A DNA stretch of 64,000 nt, from NCBI GenBank assembly GCA_033439765.1, contig JAULSN010000002.1, positions 2,418,001 through 2,482,000 on the forward strand, written 5' to 3'. The translations under genes were made by a program, and so were the position numbers. Shown here one piece after another: positions 22,687 to 33,849 of this stretch. A model generated the notes under the pieces. It searched no databases, was not told the origin of the DNA, and was given only the letters and a program-made list of their open reading frames with translations. This stretch comes from Lasiosphaeria ovina. Taxonomy: Eukaryota > Ascomycota > Sordariomycetes > Sordariales > Lasiosphaeriaceae. Position 1 is the stretch's first letter. Every line of letters begins with the position of its first letter.

Positions 22687-24716
22687 TTAGGCTCTCGCGG
22701 CTTCCTCCGTGAGCCTAAACCCTTCGGCCGCCGCCAGGAGAGGCAAGCGCTCGCGCAGCACGTCGAGGTCAAAGGCCAGGGGCCCGAGCTCCCCCGCGAG
22801 CTCGCCAGAATGCGTGTCCTTTTCCAGCTTGTCGAGCGCGCCCTGAAGCGGCTCAAACCATCGCTCCTTGACCGCGGCGTCCGAGTTGGTCGGGAGCACG
22901 TGCTTCCACTTGTCCGACGACCACAGGAACAGGCCAAAGTTGGCCGCCTGGATGAGGTACGGCGAGTTCTGCGCCAGGTACTCGACCAATTCTTCCTGGT
23001 CGAGCCCCTGAAGTGAATCCAAGTTGGGGAACACAACGTACTCCACCGTCTCGAGCGCCTGCGGTCCCGAAAACACGCTAGTTGCACCGGCCGTACTAGC
23101 GGTCTCGCTCTCTGTCGAGGCTGATGCTGCGATTAACTCCTCGCGCAGCCACGTGATAGCGCACGCCTTTAGGGAGGCGAACATGCAGTTCTCGAGCAGG
23201 TCGTAGAGGATGCGGAGGCGGTCGTCGTCGGCTGGGTCTGCGTGCAGGATCTGGCCCGCAAGCGTTGTTGCCGCGTTGCGGACTCGGAGCTGGGGGTGGT
23301 AGAGGGCGATGAGAGTCGTGAGATGGAGGTACCTCATAAAGTCAGAAGAGGTGTCGTCGGAAGAAGACGATGTTGCCGGGTTGGCAACCGAGGAAGTCGG
23401 GTTAACCGCGACAAGGTCGTTTGCTCGGAGCCACAGACCGATGGCCACTAGGCTCTCTATTGTGCCCGTGTGCTTTTCTATCTGTTGCTCGGGGTCTTCA
23501 TGCAGGAACTTTTCCAGTATCGTGAAGTGCTCTGGGAAGATGTGCATGGCCGGCGTCGGCTGGTCTGCGTCGAAGACGGTCGACGAGAAAACCCAGTATG
23601 CCAACAAGCATACGCCGCCGCCTGTCGACAGTTTGATGCTGTCGATGCTCGAGAAGTCCTCTGATCCTGCCAATGGGGTGTCGTGGGAGGGGCCCTCGCA
23701 GAGCTGGCCGATGAACGCCTTTGTGCAAGAATGGAGACCCAGATCACTTATTAGAGCCTATGTTGTACGCGTCGAGGTCAGCCTTGTCAGGTAGATGTGG
23801 TGCAACGAAACGAGGGGTCCATGGGGCGACATACGACCAACTGCCCGACAATAGCGTCCCTCGCCAGAAGCACTTGGTCCTCTCGGAAAGCCGCCATCAG
23901 CGTTGGTCTCCCAGGCACCATCTTGCCGGGGTTGTAGAACTCGATCAGCCGGGCCGCCCACGCCATCTCGTTGCCGTTAGCATAGGCCTCGAGGACCCAC
24001 GTGGCGAAGCTGAGCAGAAGCCTCTTCTGCAGGGAAGCCTCGGTCGGATCCTCGCGGTCATCCTTGTCGGCCTCGGGATCTGGCGCGTTCTTGGACATGT
24101 CGCCGTCCTGGTCCGGGTTGGCCACGTTGACGCTCGACTTTCTACTGGGCAGAGCCGGCCTCTGTGTCCCCGACAGGCTGTGCATCAGGTTGATGACGGA
24201 AGCCGTCATCTCCTGGTTCGGGCTGTATGTGTTGTAGACGGTCTGCAGCGTCTGGGCCAGGAAGCGGCTGGGGTATTTGGTCTTGATGCGCTTGTGCAGG
24301 ATGGCGAGCATGCCCAGCAGCGTGATGAACTTGTGCGGCGACAGCGTCGCTGGTTCCTGGGCCTCGGTGTCCTGCCCTCCATCGCTGCCCTGGTCGCTGC
24401 CCTTGGCGTCGCTGCTGAGGACTTCTAGAGTCTCGAGCACCTTGAGGATCACCTCGCGCGGGTTGCCCAGCCTCGCGATGGTCTCGAGGCAGGCTTCGGA
24501 GCCGGGAAGGTTGACCAGGTTGTACACGAGGTCCCACCCAATCTCCTGCGTGAGCTCGGCGTCCTGCAGGATTTCGTTGAGCACGGGGAGCACGGCCGGT
24601 GAGAGATTTGTCTCGATTATGGTGAGGTAGGTGAAGCGGTCAGTTGCTGGCGGCCGGGCGTCTCGGATCGCCGCGATGGCCTTTGAGGGGTCCACGTGGG
24701 GCGCATCGGCAGCCAT
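22687..24716 (-). CDS. Ybp1/glomulin/ALF4-family protein (Yap1-binding protein-like)
   Basis: Two exons: 24716-23835 and 23718-22687, giving 637 residues. The intron of 116 bases has donor GTATGT and acceptor CAAAG and is phase 0; splicing restores ...GQLVAFIGQLCEGPS.... The protein is almost entirely helical and lacks catalytic motifs, with an acidic low-complexity insert (DPDQDGD...ADKDDRED) around residues 205-230. Overall pattern (DARPPATDRFTYLTIIE near the start, LRVRNAATTLAGQILHADPADD, CMFASLKACAITWLREEL) fits the fungal family related to yeast Ybp1/Ybp2, plant ALF4 and animal glomulin. In yeast Ybp1 binds the AP-1 factor Yap1 and supports its activation by peroxide. A role in oxidative-stress signalling is therefore inferred from the family. 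ATG 24758 would add 14 residues; the inner ATG (MAADAPHVDP) is preferred because conserved-looking sequence starts there. Confidence 0.8.
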
Positions 24717-25772
24717 GGTGCTGATGTTTGTCGGTGGCAGTCTCGGACGAGATGGCAACAGGCTCTTGCACGGGCAGGGACGACAAAAGCAAAGAAATTC
24801 CGGGTCTTTCTGCTTTTTGGCCCGCGTTTGGGTAGGGAAAAGAAATCAGTCCAAAGGCGCGGGAGCCTGGAGGAGCAGACGGGAGTGGTGGGAAAGTCGG
24901 TTACCAGCAACGCAAATACCCCGCACTGCACTTGCCTGCAGCGTTAGGTTGCGTGGATCATGGAAACAACTGAAATCCACGGGCCAGGATGTCTTGCATG
25001 GCTTCTGTGACGCGTTAACCTAGACCTAGACTAGTCGTGCCATCGAAAGAGCTCATCAGAGCCAATGGCCAAGGAAACTCCAGCACGTTGCATGCGTGTA
25101 CCTACATCACCTGGTAGGTGTCCGTAGTTGCCTGCTAAAAAGGTAAGGTAGCTAGGTAAGGTATGCTTTGTCTATTTTTTATTTTTTTTTAATTTCTTCT
25201 GGTGTCGGATTAAAAACAAACATACAGAAGGACGATTACTTGAACTGGGTATGCACTTAGGTGCGTGTAAATGCTTGTAAATATGATTGCATCTTTGTGT
25301 CTTTCATGGTTCGTCCCATTGTAGCAATTTTCTTGGTTAACACAGTCAGCCAAATATAAACTAGACATTCCTTTTGGTAACCCGAAAAGTTCCCATGCTA
25401 AAAAGAAAATAGAGGAAAACAATATATCCCTAGACTCCAGTTTCTCGTCCCATGATCCTGGACATTTACATGCATAGTGTCATGGTATTTCCAAGATTTC
25501 CCATAATTGAAGATGCGGCCCTGTGTGGGTACCGATTTTGTAACACCGTACGAAGAACAGAGTCTGACGAAACAAACCTGCCCCTAACCCTAGCCCAAAC
25601 GCCTTGTCCAAATTTAGAATGCCCAGAAATGCTGATGGATAACGCCTCTTCCCACGCCATGCTTTTGCGCCTCGTTCATACCACCACCGATGCCTCAACC
25701 GCCTGGACGTGCCGCTCGGGGCAGTCTGTGACGAGGCGTCCAACCAACCAAAAATGACTCGACTACCACCTC
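24717..25772. other. Intergenic, convergent side of SET gene
   Basis: Upstream region of the Ybp1-like gene and downstream region of the SET-domain gene. It contains AGGTAAGGTAGCTAGGTAAGGTA-type repeats at about 25141-25165 and an AT-rich block at 25165-25430. No coding gene seen. Confidence 0.5.
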
Positions 25773-27179
25773 TTATTCGTCGTCGGCGGGTTCTTTGCCC
25801 CATCCGTTCTTCTTTCGCGTACGAAGCATCCAGCTCCAGTGCTTCCAGGGGTCGACGACGAGTTCCTTCATGTCGTTCACGTCGCCATCCTTTTCTCCGA
25901 CCGTCGTCAGACCCCATTCGATGGCGAGACGGGCATATTTGGTTGCAGTCCAAGCATCACCAATGCCGTTGTACTCGAGTGCCGCAAACGTGTATGCCTC
26001 GTACATTGTGCCGCCCAGCATTTCTTGCTCTGCGAGACTGATGAGCAGCTCGGCCATCTGTGGGCTAGCGCGGCTGCTAGACTGGAAGCTGCGGAGGTCC
26101 GGGTATAGCTCTTTGATCTGGTCGATGCGCTCGTCAGAGGCTTCCGCCTGCGCGCGTCCCTGAGTGCACAGATGGCAAGCACAGTCGAAACCCCAGAGAC
26201 GCTTGAGCCGTTCCATGCGGTCGGCGCGCCGCATCTTCGGGTTGATGTATGATATTGTAATCTCCTCGCCGGGGCTGATGGGCCGCATGGCGTGGATGTA
26301 CTGAGTCATGGTATCGTGATCGTAATAATAGTCCGCATTGGCACGGCAGTCGTGGTTCATACGGGCTATCCCCGGGAAAACGACAAAGAAGGCATAATCT
26401 TGATCTTCGTCATTGTGGTCCGGATTGATGTCGAAGGCGTTGGTTGCCGTGATCTTGTCGACCCGAGCAGCGTATGGAAGGTCCGTCTCTTCGTGGGTCG
26501 ACAGTTTTAGGAGGGCCGATCGATGCGGACCAGGGAGATGGTCGAACGCGGCCGCCTCGAGCTGTATATACTGCTCCTTGGGCAGCTCGCTAAAAACTTT
26601 GTAGTCAATCATCAGGGAGACGGTGTTGCCCATGATGAGATCTCCACGGCGGATGTGATCTGTGGCAACTAGCCCCATGCCCTTGCCCGGGAACTCCCTC
26701 ATCTCGTACTTGGCCGGGCCGGTGGGTTCGAGATCCTCGTTCACGCCCTTGATGATCTCGGGGTTGACGAAGCCTGAATGGGTCGCAAGATAGCTTGCTC
26801 TCTTGGCAGTCATGACGAAGGAGGCACCCCTGCCCTGAGCAAAGTTTGCATCTGTGAAGGTGCATATCTCGATGTCTGAAATGGTGCCCTTGAAGCATGG
26901 CGTCGAATGCGTCCACGTATGGTCCGGCACGTGGCCGCAGCCGGTTCCGTTCCCACAAGCCCGGCCGCCGTCGACAAGCTGGCGGCCAACGTCGTCATAT
27001 TGTGGTGTCGTCAACAGGTAATCCGAGCTGGCCAGGCACATGGAACTGCCGTCCGGCTGCGGCTGGCCATGTCCTAGGGGCCCGCAGCTCTCGGCGTGGT
27101 CATGATGATGGGGATAGTCATTGCTGCTGTGAGCTAGAGCTGAAGTAGCATAGATGGAAAGGAGAGGTAACAACTTCAT
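25773..27179 (-). CDS. SET-domain protein with N-terminal signal peptide
   Basis: Single exon, 468 residues from the ATG at 27179. Residues 1-16 (MKLLPLLSIYATSALA) form a good signal peptide ending in ALA. A His/Cys-rich segment follows (HHHDHAESC, CGNGTGCGH). The SET domain spans about residues 157-312: YEMREFPGKGMGLVATDHIRRGD at its start, RMNHDCRANADYYYD (the NHxC cofactor-pocket motif) near 275, and EEITISYI near 306. A CACHLC post-SET zinc cluster follows at about 333-338, and a helical C-terminal region of about 120 residues ends the protein. SET proteins normally transfer methyl groups from S-adenosylmethionine to lysines of nuclear or cytosolic proteins, so a secretory signal is odd. 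ATG 27212 adds 11 hydrophobic residues in frame and would still give a signal peptide. A TATAAAG on the minus strand (27374-27368) lies about 190 bases upstream. Confidence 0.88.
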   Translation of the reverse strand: MKLLPLLSIYATSALAHSSNDYPHHHDHAESCGPLGHGQPQPDGSSMCLASSDYLLTTPQYDDVGRQLVDGGRACGNGTGCGHVPDHTWTHSTPCFKGTISDIEICTFTDANFAQGRGASFVMTAKRASYLATHSGFVNPEIIKGVNEDLEPTGPAKYEMREFPGKGMGLVATDHIRRGDLIMGNTVSLMIDYKVFSELPKEQYIQLEAAAFDHLPGPHRSALLKLSTHEETDLPYAARVDKITATNAFDINPDHNDEDQDYAFFVVFPGIARMNHDCRANADYYYDHDTMTQYIHAMRPISPGEEITISYINPKMRRADRMERLKRLWGFDCACHLCTQGRAQAEASDERIDQIKELYPDLRSFQSSSRASPQMAELLISLAEQEMLGGTMYEAYTFAALEYNGIGDAWTATKYARLAIEWGLTTVGEKDGDVNDMKELVVDPWKHWSWMLRTRKKNGWGKEPADDE

Positions 27180-27367
27180 GTTGTAGAGGGAGAGAAGCAC
27201 GGCCCGAACCATCAGGCAAGAAGAAAAAGAGCAATAGCAACAGCTTGCCAGCCGACCATGAGGACCAATGACTTAGAGAATGGTGATGGAAAGACAGAAT
27301 GAAAACAAGAGGTCCCCATGCATCTCCTTGGATGAATGGGCGGGGGACGGCTTAACTACCGTGGAAG

Positions 27368-27374
27368 CTTTATA
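27368..27374 (-). promoter_or_regulatory. Candidate TATA box of the SET-domain gene
   Basis: Reads TATAAAG on the minus strand, about 190 bases upstream of the chosen start codon. Position is plausible, but no transcription start is known. Confidence 0.35.
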
Positions 27375-29706
27375 TTAGGTGCCGCACAACAGGTACCACA
27401 CAATGGCCGTGGGAATGGTGTCGGAGCATGCTCTGGACCTTCACAGCTTCGTTTCCAACGCTCACTGCATCTCATCTGCCCCATTCTCGTTTGAAACGGC
27501 GGCAGGGGTGGCCAGCTCCGAGTTCCATTGTCACTTGTGCGCCGAGGGTGCTTGACGGCGCTGAAAGTGCCCGTTTATTGGACCCGAGGGCGTGTGATGG
27601 TAGGCTGGCGGCGCAATGAGGCTGTGATTAGCTTCCAAAGCAGCAGCCTGGGGTACGTGGGCGGGGGAGTGAACATGGATTGTTGGAACTTGGAAGGCTG
27701 CCCAGTGCTGAAATTGTGCCTCAACGTATCAGACTTGTTCCAGAATCTCTTCTGCGCCGCCTCCACTACGCCACGGACCGGCTCTTGGACAGTGGACACA
27801 GCTTCCCGGCTTTTCGTAGTGCAAGTATTTACACGCAGATGAGTGGACGCCATAGCTGGACCGAGACGTGAGAAGAGACGAAGCCAAGGAAGCCAAGATT
27901 CTTGGTCCCAACTGTTAGGCTTGGACTAAAACAGTCAAGACTCTTGGCGGGCGCGTTCACAGTCGGGGCTTGGCGTCGATCCAAGCTCCTCGTCTCGAAA
28001 AGTAGGAGCAGCCAATCTGGGAAAGCAGGCATGAAGCTGGAGATGGGGCTTACACCCATCTCTCGGTAGCCTTAGGTACGGAGTACCGTTGGAAGATTAT
28101 TTCGGGAAGAGTGCGGAAGAGTGCAGCAGGTTTACTAAATAGCCGTGTCCGGACTGCCGAATTCGCAGGTAATAATTGGAATTTGGAGGCAATGGATGGC
28201 CTTACCTACCCCAACGGATACCTGGCCAGGTTCCCACCTGACATGGAGAGCCAAGCCTCCTGACAGCTGGAGCCGCCTGACGTGGTTAGCGGATCCTGGA
28301 CCGCTTGGCACGGCTAAAACGCCCCTGTTGCCAATTCCATATGATCGGGCTGGGCTTATTGCTGTTGGCGAGGTGCCTGAGATGTAGCGGTTCTTGTTCA
28401 CGCAATTCTTAGAAAGATATCGGTCATCTAATTAAGCATGAAAAATCGGACATTGATAAGATTACCCCTGTTCTACCTTGATGTACTTGATTATCTTCTG
28501 GCTTACCTAACGCCCCCAAGTCTATTGATGTAGCTGAGAAGCCTCTGATTGGCTAAGGTGCTTTCTTGAAATGTCCCTTAACCAGAAGGCAGCGTTGATG
28601 GCCGAGGTCGGGATAACGTTGCGAGTAACATTCATTATGTTGTCCGAAGACGGCTCAGATCATGCATCGTGGCTTTCCCCGCGATGCCCAAAAGTGGCCA
28701 GGGCAGGAGGGACCGGCGGGTGCTGCGTTTAGGAGGTTGCTGCAGCTGAATCAGCACCCGAGAGAATTACCCGCGTGAAGTTGCACCACCTGCGGGACAG
28801 ACACAGTCAAGTCATACAGCCTCTATTTTTTGGATGCATAATACATTAGCCATCGTTAGCTAATGCAGCTCCAACGGCAACTCGTCGCGCAAGTCCGAAA
28901 TATTATGGGGGACTTTTGAGAATTTGCCCACAACTCTCCCCTCACCCCCATTGCCAAGACATCGTCAAATGCTTATACGTTGCTGACTCCCGTCATTCAG
29001 ACATCACAAGACAGTGACACTCTACACGCAGCCTTCGCCATAAACCAGAACTGTGTGCTGGTTCGCTTAGTCGTATTACAGCGACCGCTTTGGACTCCAC
29101 CGTAGGCGGTAGACTTTCCGCCTGGGAACCAGAACTAGACTCAGTCGAGGCGCTTCTACGGCTACACGGCTGACAGCCATACAGACAAAGCCCGGGCTTG
29201 CTCGATGCAACACTGCTTGATAATACCTCCACTCCGAACTTCAAATGTTCACTAATATCTGACATGCAATTCTCAGGTAAATACATGCGAGATACCTCTG
29301 GACGGCACTCGACCTCACAAGTCGGCGGCGAACATGGCAGGCCCTAGCTTGACTGCTGGTGGCTTTTGTAAAGTAGTTAAAGGTACCAAATAGACATCAT
29401 CTTTGTCAGAGAGAAGAATAATAGCACCGACCCAAGCTCACACCGTCTACAGTATGTGGCTGATTGTCAGAAAGCTCTGAACAGCTAGTAGGCTGGGTAG
29501 TAGTGACCATCTCGTGTCCACACATGCATGTGCGCTGAGCAAGCGATTAGCATATGCTTGGATCATGCCTCGACCGTCTTCGTTGTTGGTGTGAGTGTCC
29601 CCCATGGAGGCAAAAACAGGGCAGAGAATGGCGATGCCACCCGATGTGATAGGAAATAGTCTTGGAAGCAGGACGGGTATTCGTGGCTCATGCCCGTCCG
29701 TTGGTG

Positions 29707-29714
29707 TATAAAAG
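29707..29714 (+). promoter_or_regulatory. TATA box of the cysteine-hydrolase gene
   Basis: Perfect TATAAAAG about 157 bases before the ATG, followed by a CT/CATC-rich leader (29760-29820) as is common at fungal transcription starts. Confidence 0.6.
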
Positions 29715-29870
29715 GGGGTGTTGCTGCTGTTGTTGAGATGTTGGCGGCCTCTGCACAAAAACATCATCATCTTCATCACTCCTCGTCTTGTCATCAGTCT
29801 CTTGGATTCTCTTCAAATTTCACAGTTCAAACTCCGGACTTTGCCCCCCAGCTGAAAGCAAAAAAGAAAC

Positions 29871-30974
29871 ATGAAGCTCGGTGCCAACGTAATCTCTGTT
29901 GCCGCCATCATGGCGAGCACTGTCGTGGCTGCTCTCGGCGAGAGTAAGAAACCGAGTCCTATCCCTGCCCTCCAGATATAGCGCTGTCTGCTAACACAAC
30001 ACAGGCGTCCCATGGGAAAGACTGGACAAGAACGACTCGCTGCTGATCATTGTCGACCTGCAAGAGGGCCTGTACAACCTGGCTCGCGACTGGGGTACGT
30101 GACACACCATACACAGCAAGGAGACTCAGAGCAGTCCTACTTCTCACCATGGGTAGAGAAAAAGACCCGAGTTCGACCAGGACAGCGTGTAGCCTGGCTT
30201 TTAACGACCCGGTTCTAACCTTTGTGTGTTTATAGACCCCACTCTCTACAAGCAGAATCTACTGGCCTACGCCAGCCTTGCGACGGTATTCCCCATGCCC
30301 GTGATTTTGACGACGTCAGCCGAGACTGGTTCGTGTTACCCCCCCCGGTTGCCTCTCTTTTCCTATTGGAGAGGCAAGCTCCCAGGAATATTGCTAACCT
30401 GTTCTATATCCAGGCCCCAACGGTCCCTTGCCGCAGGAGATCCAGGATTGGTATCCCACAGCCCCTTTCATCAAACGCCTGGGCGAGGTCGACGCGTGGG
30501 ACAACTCGGATTTCCGCGCCGCCGTCCGCGCCTCCAACAAGTCCCAGATCATAATAGGGGGAATCGTGACTGACGTTTGTGAGTATCTCTTCCCACTTTG
30601 CCTTGCCCGTCACCCACCAAACTCCTTTCCCGGCTTCGTAGCTAACCTGTCTCTCTCAAGGCACGGCCTTTCTCGCCCGGTCTCTCCGGGCCGAAGGCTA
30701 CTCGGTCTGGGCCGTCCTGGAGGCCAGCGGCACGACGTCGGCCGAGGTACGCGACATTTCCAACGCCGGGATGCTGAGGGCCGGCGTCAACGTGGTCTCG
30801 CTCTTCTACGTCGTGTGCGACCTGATGCGCGACTGGCGCAACACCCCGGGCGCCGTCCAAGTCTTCCCCTGGCTGGACAAGTGGATGCCCGTCTACGGCC
30901 AGACGGCGCGCAGCCACAAGTTCGCCGTCCAGAACGGAACCGTTCTGGCCGGCGAGAACCTGCTGCCCATCTAA
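29871..30974 (+). CDS. YcaC-like isochorismatase-superfamily hydrolase with signal peptide
   Basis: Five exons: 29871-29943, 30005-30094, 30236-30328, 30414-30578, 30661-30974, giving 244 residues; every junction is GT-AG and the frame closes. The first exon encodes a signal peptide (MKLGANVISVAAIMASTVVAALG). The mature part follows the YcaC subfamily of cysteine hydrolases: LLIIVDLQEGLYNLARDW with the catalytic Asp (VD), ILTTSAETGPNGPLPQEI, RLGEVDAWDNSDF, and IIGGIVTDVCTAFLARSL with the nucleophile Cys. The C-terminal part (LMRDWRNTPG) also matches the subfamily. The substrate is unknown, since YcaC proteins have no firmly assigned physiological substrate. Family members cleave amides or related bonds. 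The signal peptide suggests the enzyme works in the secretory pathway or outside the cell (inference). Four introns in a small gene is normal for this organism. Confidence 0.9.
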
Positions 30975-31958
30975 AAGGCAAGGAACTCGCGAAAAGGGGG
31001 AGGAAATGGGGGTGGTGTATCGGGTAAGGGTTAGGGCTGTGAAGGGGTGAAGCCTTTACAGCCTCACACGGCACATATGACAACCCGAGCCTATATGGTA
31101 CCTACCTTGGATTCTTCTTTTGTTGCAGGCCGACATGTGGCTCATGGCAGGACGATATTATTGACAGTCCATGATGGAGTGTGGTGCTGAGGGTAGGGGG
31201 GAACTCAAGAACTAAAAGGGGGTGGATAGCTCGGCAATAACTTCTTTTCCTAGCCGTACGAGTCACTGGACCTGCAATCCAGGCAGTAAACCCATACACG
31301 GTCAATTACCGGTGGATTCACACAGTGATAAGTGCTCTGTGACGTGTAAAGACGAATTGGCCCATTCCTTTGAGTTTGTCCTTTGCATAACACCTCAACC
31401 AACCCGAGATCCGACGGACTGGTCCGGCGAAAAAAGCACCCTCGAAGCGTTATTGACACTGCTGCCTTGCAGCCAGGTAAAAGCTTCAATGTCGTCGCGA
31501 AAGAATAAATCAAGATTCAGGTTTGCCGTTGATTCCTCTTAAATAGGTAGGCAGATCGCTGGCGATGCAGTGACTCAAGTTGCGGGTTCGAAAGAGTTCA
31601 GCCGACAACATGTTACGTACTGATCTTTCAAGTTGTCTCACAAATTAAAGTTGGTTGGTTGTGCGACGCATACCGACTTCCGCTTTGAGAATGATAGGAT
31701 AGCGAAAGAGTTTGTAAGATCCGAGCCAAAGGCAAAGTCTGAGATGTTTGTCGGCCGTCTCATTGCCGGCAGCTGACGGCCAGCCGGCGCCAAGAATTCC
31801 AGGACCCACCCTTCGGACGTATTTGAACCTCCCCACCCCCGCCGACCTGCACACACAAAATTCTTGGTAATTCGCAAATTCGGTTCTGCGACATCCAAAT
31901 TCTCCAACGACGCAATAAACCACACCTATAGAAGCAATTCTACTGGAAGACGGTCAAA
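30975..31958. other. Intergenic, 3' flank of hydrolase and promoter of uL1
   Basis: About 980 bases with no supported coding frame. GGGTTCGAAAG at 31585 resembles a tRNA B box but no cloverleaf can be built around it. The final 60 bases are the leader of the ribosomal-protein gene. Confidence 0.5.
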
Positions 31959-32883
31959 ATGTCAAAGATTACCGTCGGTAAGGACTGACTGAGTATCCAA
32001 ATTGTCGCAGCGCATCCTGGCTAACCTCCCTCGCAGCCGGTGTGCGTCAGAATGTTGCCGACCTTCTCGAGTACAGCAACGAGACCAAGAAGCGCAACTT
32101 CCTGGAGACCGTCGAGTAGGCTCCCCCCCCCCCCCCCAAAAAAAAACCCCCCCGCCCTGAGACGGAGAGGCTTGCAAGACGTGGAATACTAACATACTGC
32201 AAAGGCTCCAGATCGGCCTAAAGAACTATGACCCCCAGCGTGATAAGCGTACGTTGCCTCGAATCGGATCAATCTCGACAAGCAAAAAATGCTGACCGCA
32301 ACCAGGTTTCTCGGGCACCGTTCGCCTGCCGACCATCCCCCGCCCGAACATGAGCATCTGCATCCTCGGTGACCAGCACGATATCGATCGTGCCAAGCAC
32401 GGCGGTGTCGATGCCATGAGCGCCGACGACTTGAAGAAGCTGAACAAGAACAAGAAGCTCATCAAGAAGCTCGCTCGCAAGTACGATGCGTTCGTCGCCT
32501 CCGACACCCTGATCAAGCAGATCCCCCGTCTGCTCGGTCCCGGTCTCTCCAAGGGTATGCCGCCTTCTCTCCTCCAGCCGTGTTTACCCGTGGCAGTGCA
32601 GTGCTAATAGTCCAATGCAGCCGGCAAGTTCCCGACCCCTGTCTCGCACGCCGACGATCTGACTGGCAAGCTCAACGAGGTCAAGTCGACCATCAAGTTC
32701 CAGCTCAAGAAGGTGCTGTGCATGGGCGTCGCCGTCGGCAACGTTGGCATGACCCAGGACCAGCTGATTGGCAACATCATGTTGGCCATCAACTACCTCG
32801 TCTCTCTCCTGAAGAAGGGCTGGCAGAACGTTGGTAGCCTGACCATCAAGGCTACCATGTCTCCCCCCAAGCGCATCTACTGA
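31959..32883 (+). CDS. RPL10A: Ribosomal protein uL1 (L10a) of the 60S subunit
   Basis: Five exons: 31959-31977, 32037-32115, 32205-32248, 32306-32554, 32621-32883. They encode 217 residues, the standard length for eukaryotic uL1. Sequence landmarks are [86 protein letters not shown] and the C-terminal [10 protein letters not shown]. uL1 forms the mobile L1 stalk that guides deacylated tRNA out of the E site. Introns are phase 1 or 2 with good CTAAC/CTGAC branch points. Intron 2 (32116-32204) contains a run of about 16 C, then 9 A, then 7 C. High intron density near the 5' end is usual for fungal ribosomal-protein genes. Confidence 0.97.
32120..32154 (+). repeat. Poly-C/poly-A/poly-C tract inside uL1 intron 2
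   Basis: Homopolymer tract of roughly sixteen C, nine A and seven C located between the donor and the ACTAAC branch point of intron 2. The exact length may be affected by sequencing error. Confidence 0.8.
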
Positions 32884-33234
32884 ATGGTGTCTGCTGGCGT
32901 AGGCCTTTACTGGCTTGACACTGCTGGACATCATGGGGCTTAGTTACACGGACAAGAAATAAATACAATTGATGCCCCAACTTGGTGCCTCGATTTAATG
33001 AACTCTCGGTGACATGATATCTGAAGCTGGAGACTGACGACGCGTGATAACGTCTCCAACCCACGGAATATCGTACCTGGTGTCAGCACCTGTCCACACT
33101 GGCAAAGATGAACAAAGTCGAACAGCAACAGCCGTCCGCATGTACAGTCCAGTCACCGAATCATTGTCAGCGGGGGACTTTCCGAGATATGAAAGGCCTT
33201 ATTACTTGTAAAAGCGGCTCGTACTGAGCCACCA
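32884..33234. other. Short convergent intergenic spacer
   Basis: Separates the uL1 stop from the gene relic on the opposite strand. It contains the presumed 3' end of the uL1 mRNA (AATAAATACA at about 32958). No coding signal. Confidence 0.5.
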
Positions 33235-33849
33235 TTAGCTGCCGTCGATGCTGCGGACTTGTCGGTGGACACGGCAGCTGTCGACATACGCAAGCTGGTC
33301 CTCCTTGGTGACTCTATCCCAGGGCTGCAGGGCCAGGAGCATCATGGGAAAGCACGCCGTTCCGACCTTGTATGTGAATGCGCTCTTCAAAGACAAGTCA
33401 ACGGCTGAGTAAAGGTACATGAATACCTCTCAGAGATCTATAGACAAAGAAGAATAGCGAGTCATACCATGTAAATGTCGTAGATCGTGGGGAATAGACC
33501 GTTGCCTTCTGCCACCTTGCTTGACGGATGCGTGAGCGGATCCGCAGGCATGACGCCGTAGATGAGGTAGAAGCGGCTCTTGTCCGACTCCACGAGGGTA
33601 GCCACGGCGATGGAGAGCGTCATGTCCGTGTCCTGCACGAGGCAGCAAAGCTTGAACATCCCCAGAGAGGTTCCATATGGCCCCCAAGTCCTTGAGCTGG
33701 GGCTTGCCGTCGACATTGATGACCACGTCGAGTGTATTCTTGCTGCTGTGGTAAAGGCGAAGAATCGGCGAGAAGCAGGGACGGCCACGGCGGACACGAG
33801 GTTGGTCATGAGCTCTACACCCTGGGCGATGGTGATTGGCTGCCTGCAT
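33235..33849 (-). pseudogene. Frame-broken gene relic, unknown family
   Basis: Three stretches with coding-like codon use lie on the minus strand but in two alternating frames. One contains VELMTNLVSAVAVP (about 33815-33770). The next contains LDVVINVDGKPQLKDLGAIW (about 33735-33670). The third contains DTDMTLSIAVATLVESDKSR then FYLIYGVMPADPLTHPS and ends near IYDIYM (33478). A further piece with FTYKVGTACFPMMLLALQPW lies at 33390-33235. I could not join them with GT-AG introns in phase, so frameshifts are likely; sequencing error or an unusual intron is the alternative. A TATA-like ATATAAG about 120 bases upstream of ATG 33849 suggests it was once a normal gene. I do not recognise the family. 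Confidence 0.4.

Larger units (their letters stand above)
27180..29870. other. 2.7-kb divergent intergenic region
   Basis: Lies between the SET gene (minus) and the cysteine-hydrolase gene (plus), so it carries both promoters. No coding gene is supported; the open frame at 28993-29286 (minus) has no domain. A GGTACGGAGTACC-type palindrome is at 28076-28086, and an AT-richer stretch lies at 28400-28600. Confidence 0.5.

Noticed and set aside
23826..23842. ACATACGACCA, similar to the start of fungal 5S rRNA
   Set aside because: It lies at the end of exon 1 of the Ybp1-like gene and the downstream sequence does not match 5S rRNA.
31580..31600. GGGTTCGAAAG resembling a tRNA B box
   Set aside because: No acceptor stem, A box or anticodon arm can be folded around it. 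Similar strings at 26727 and 47013 fail for the same reason.
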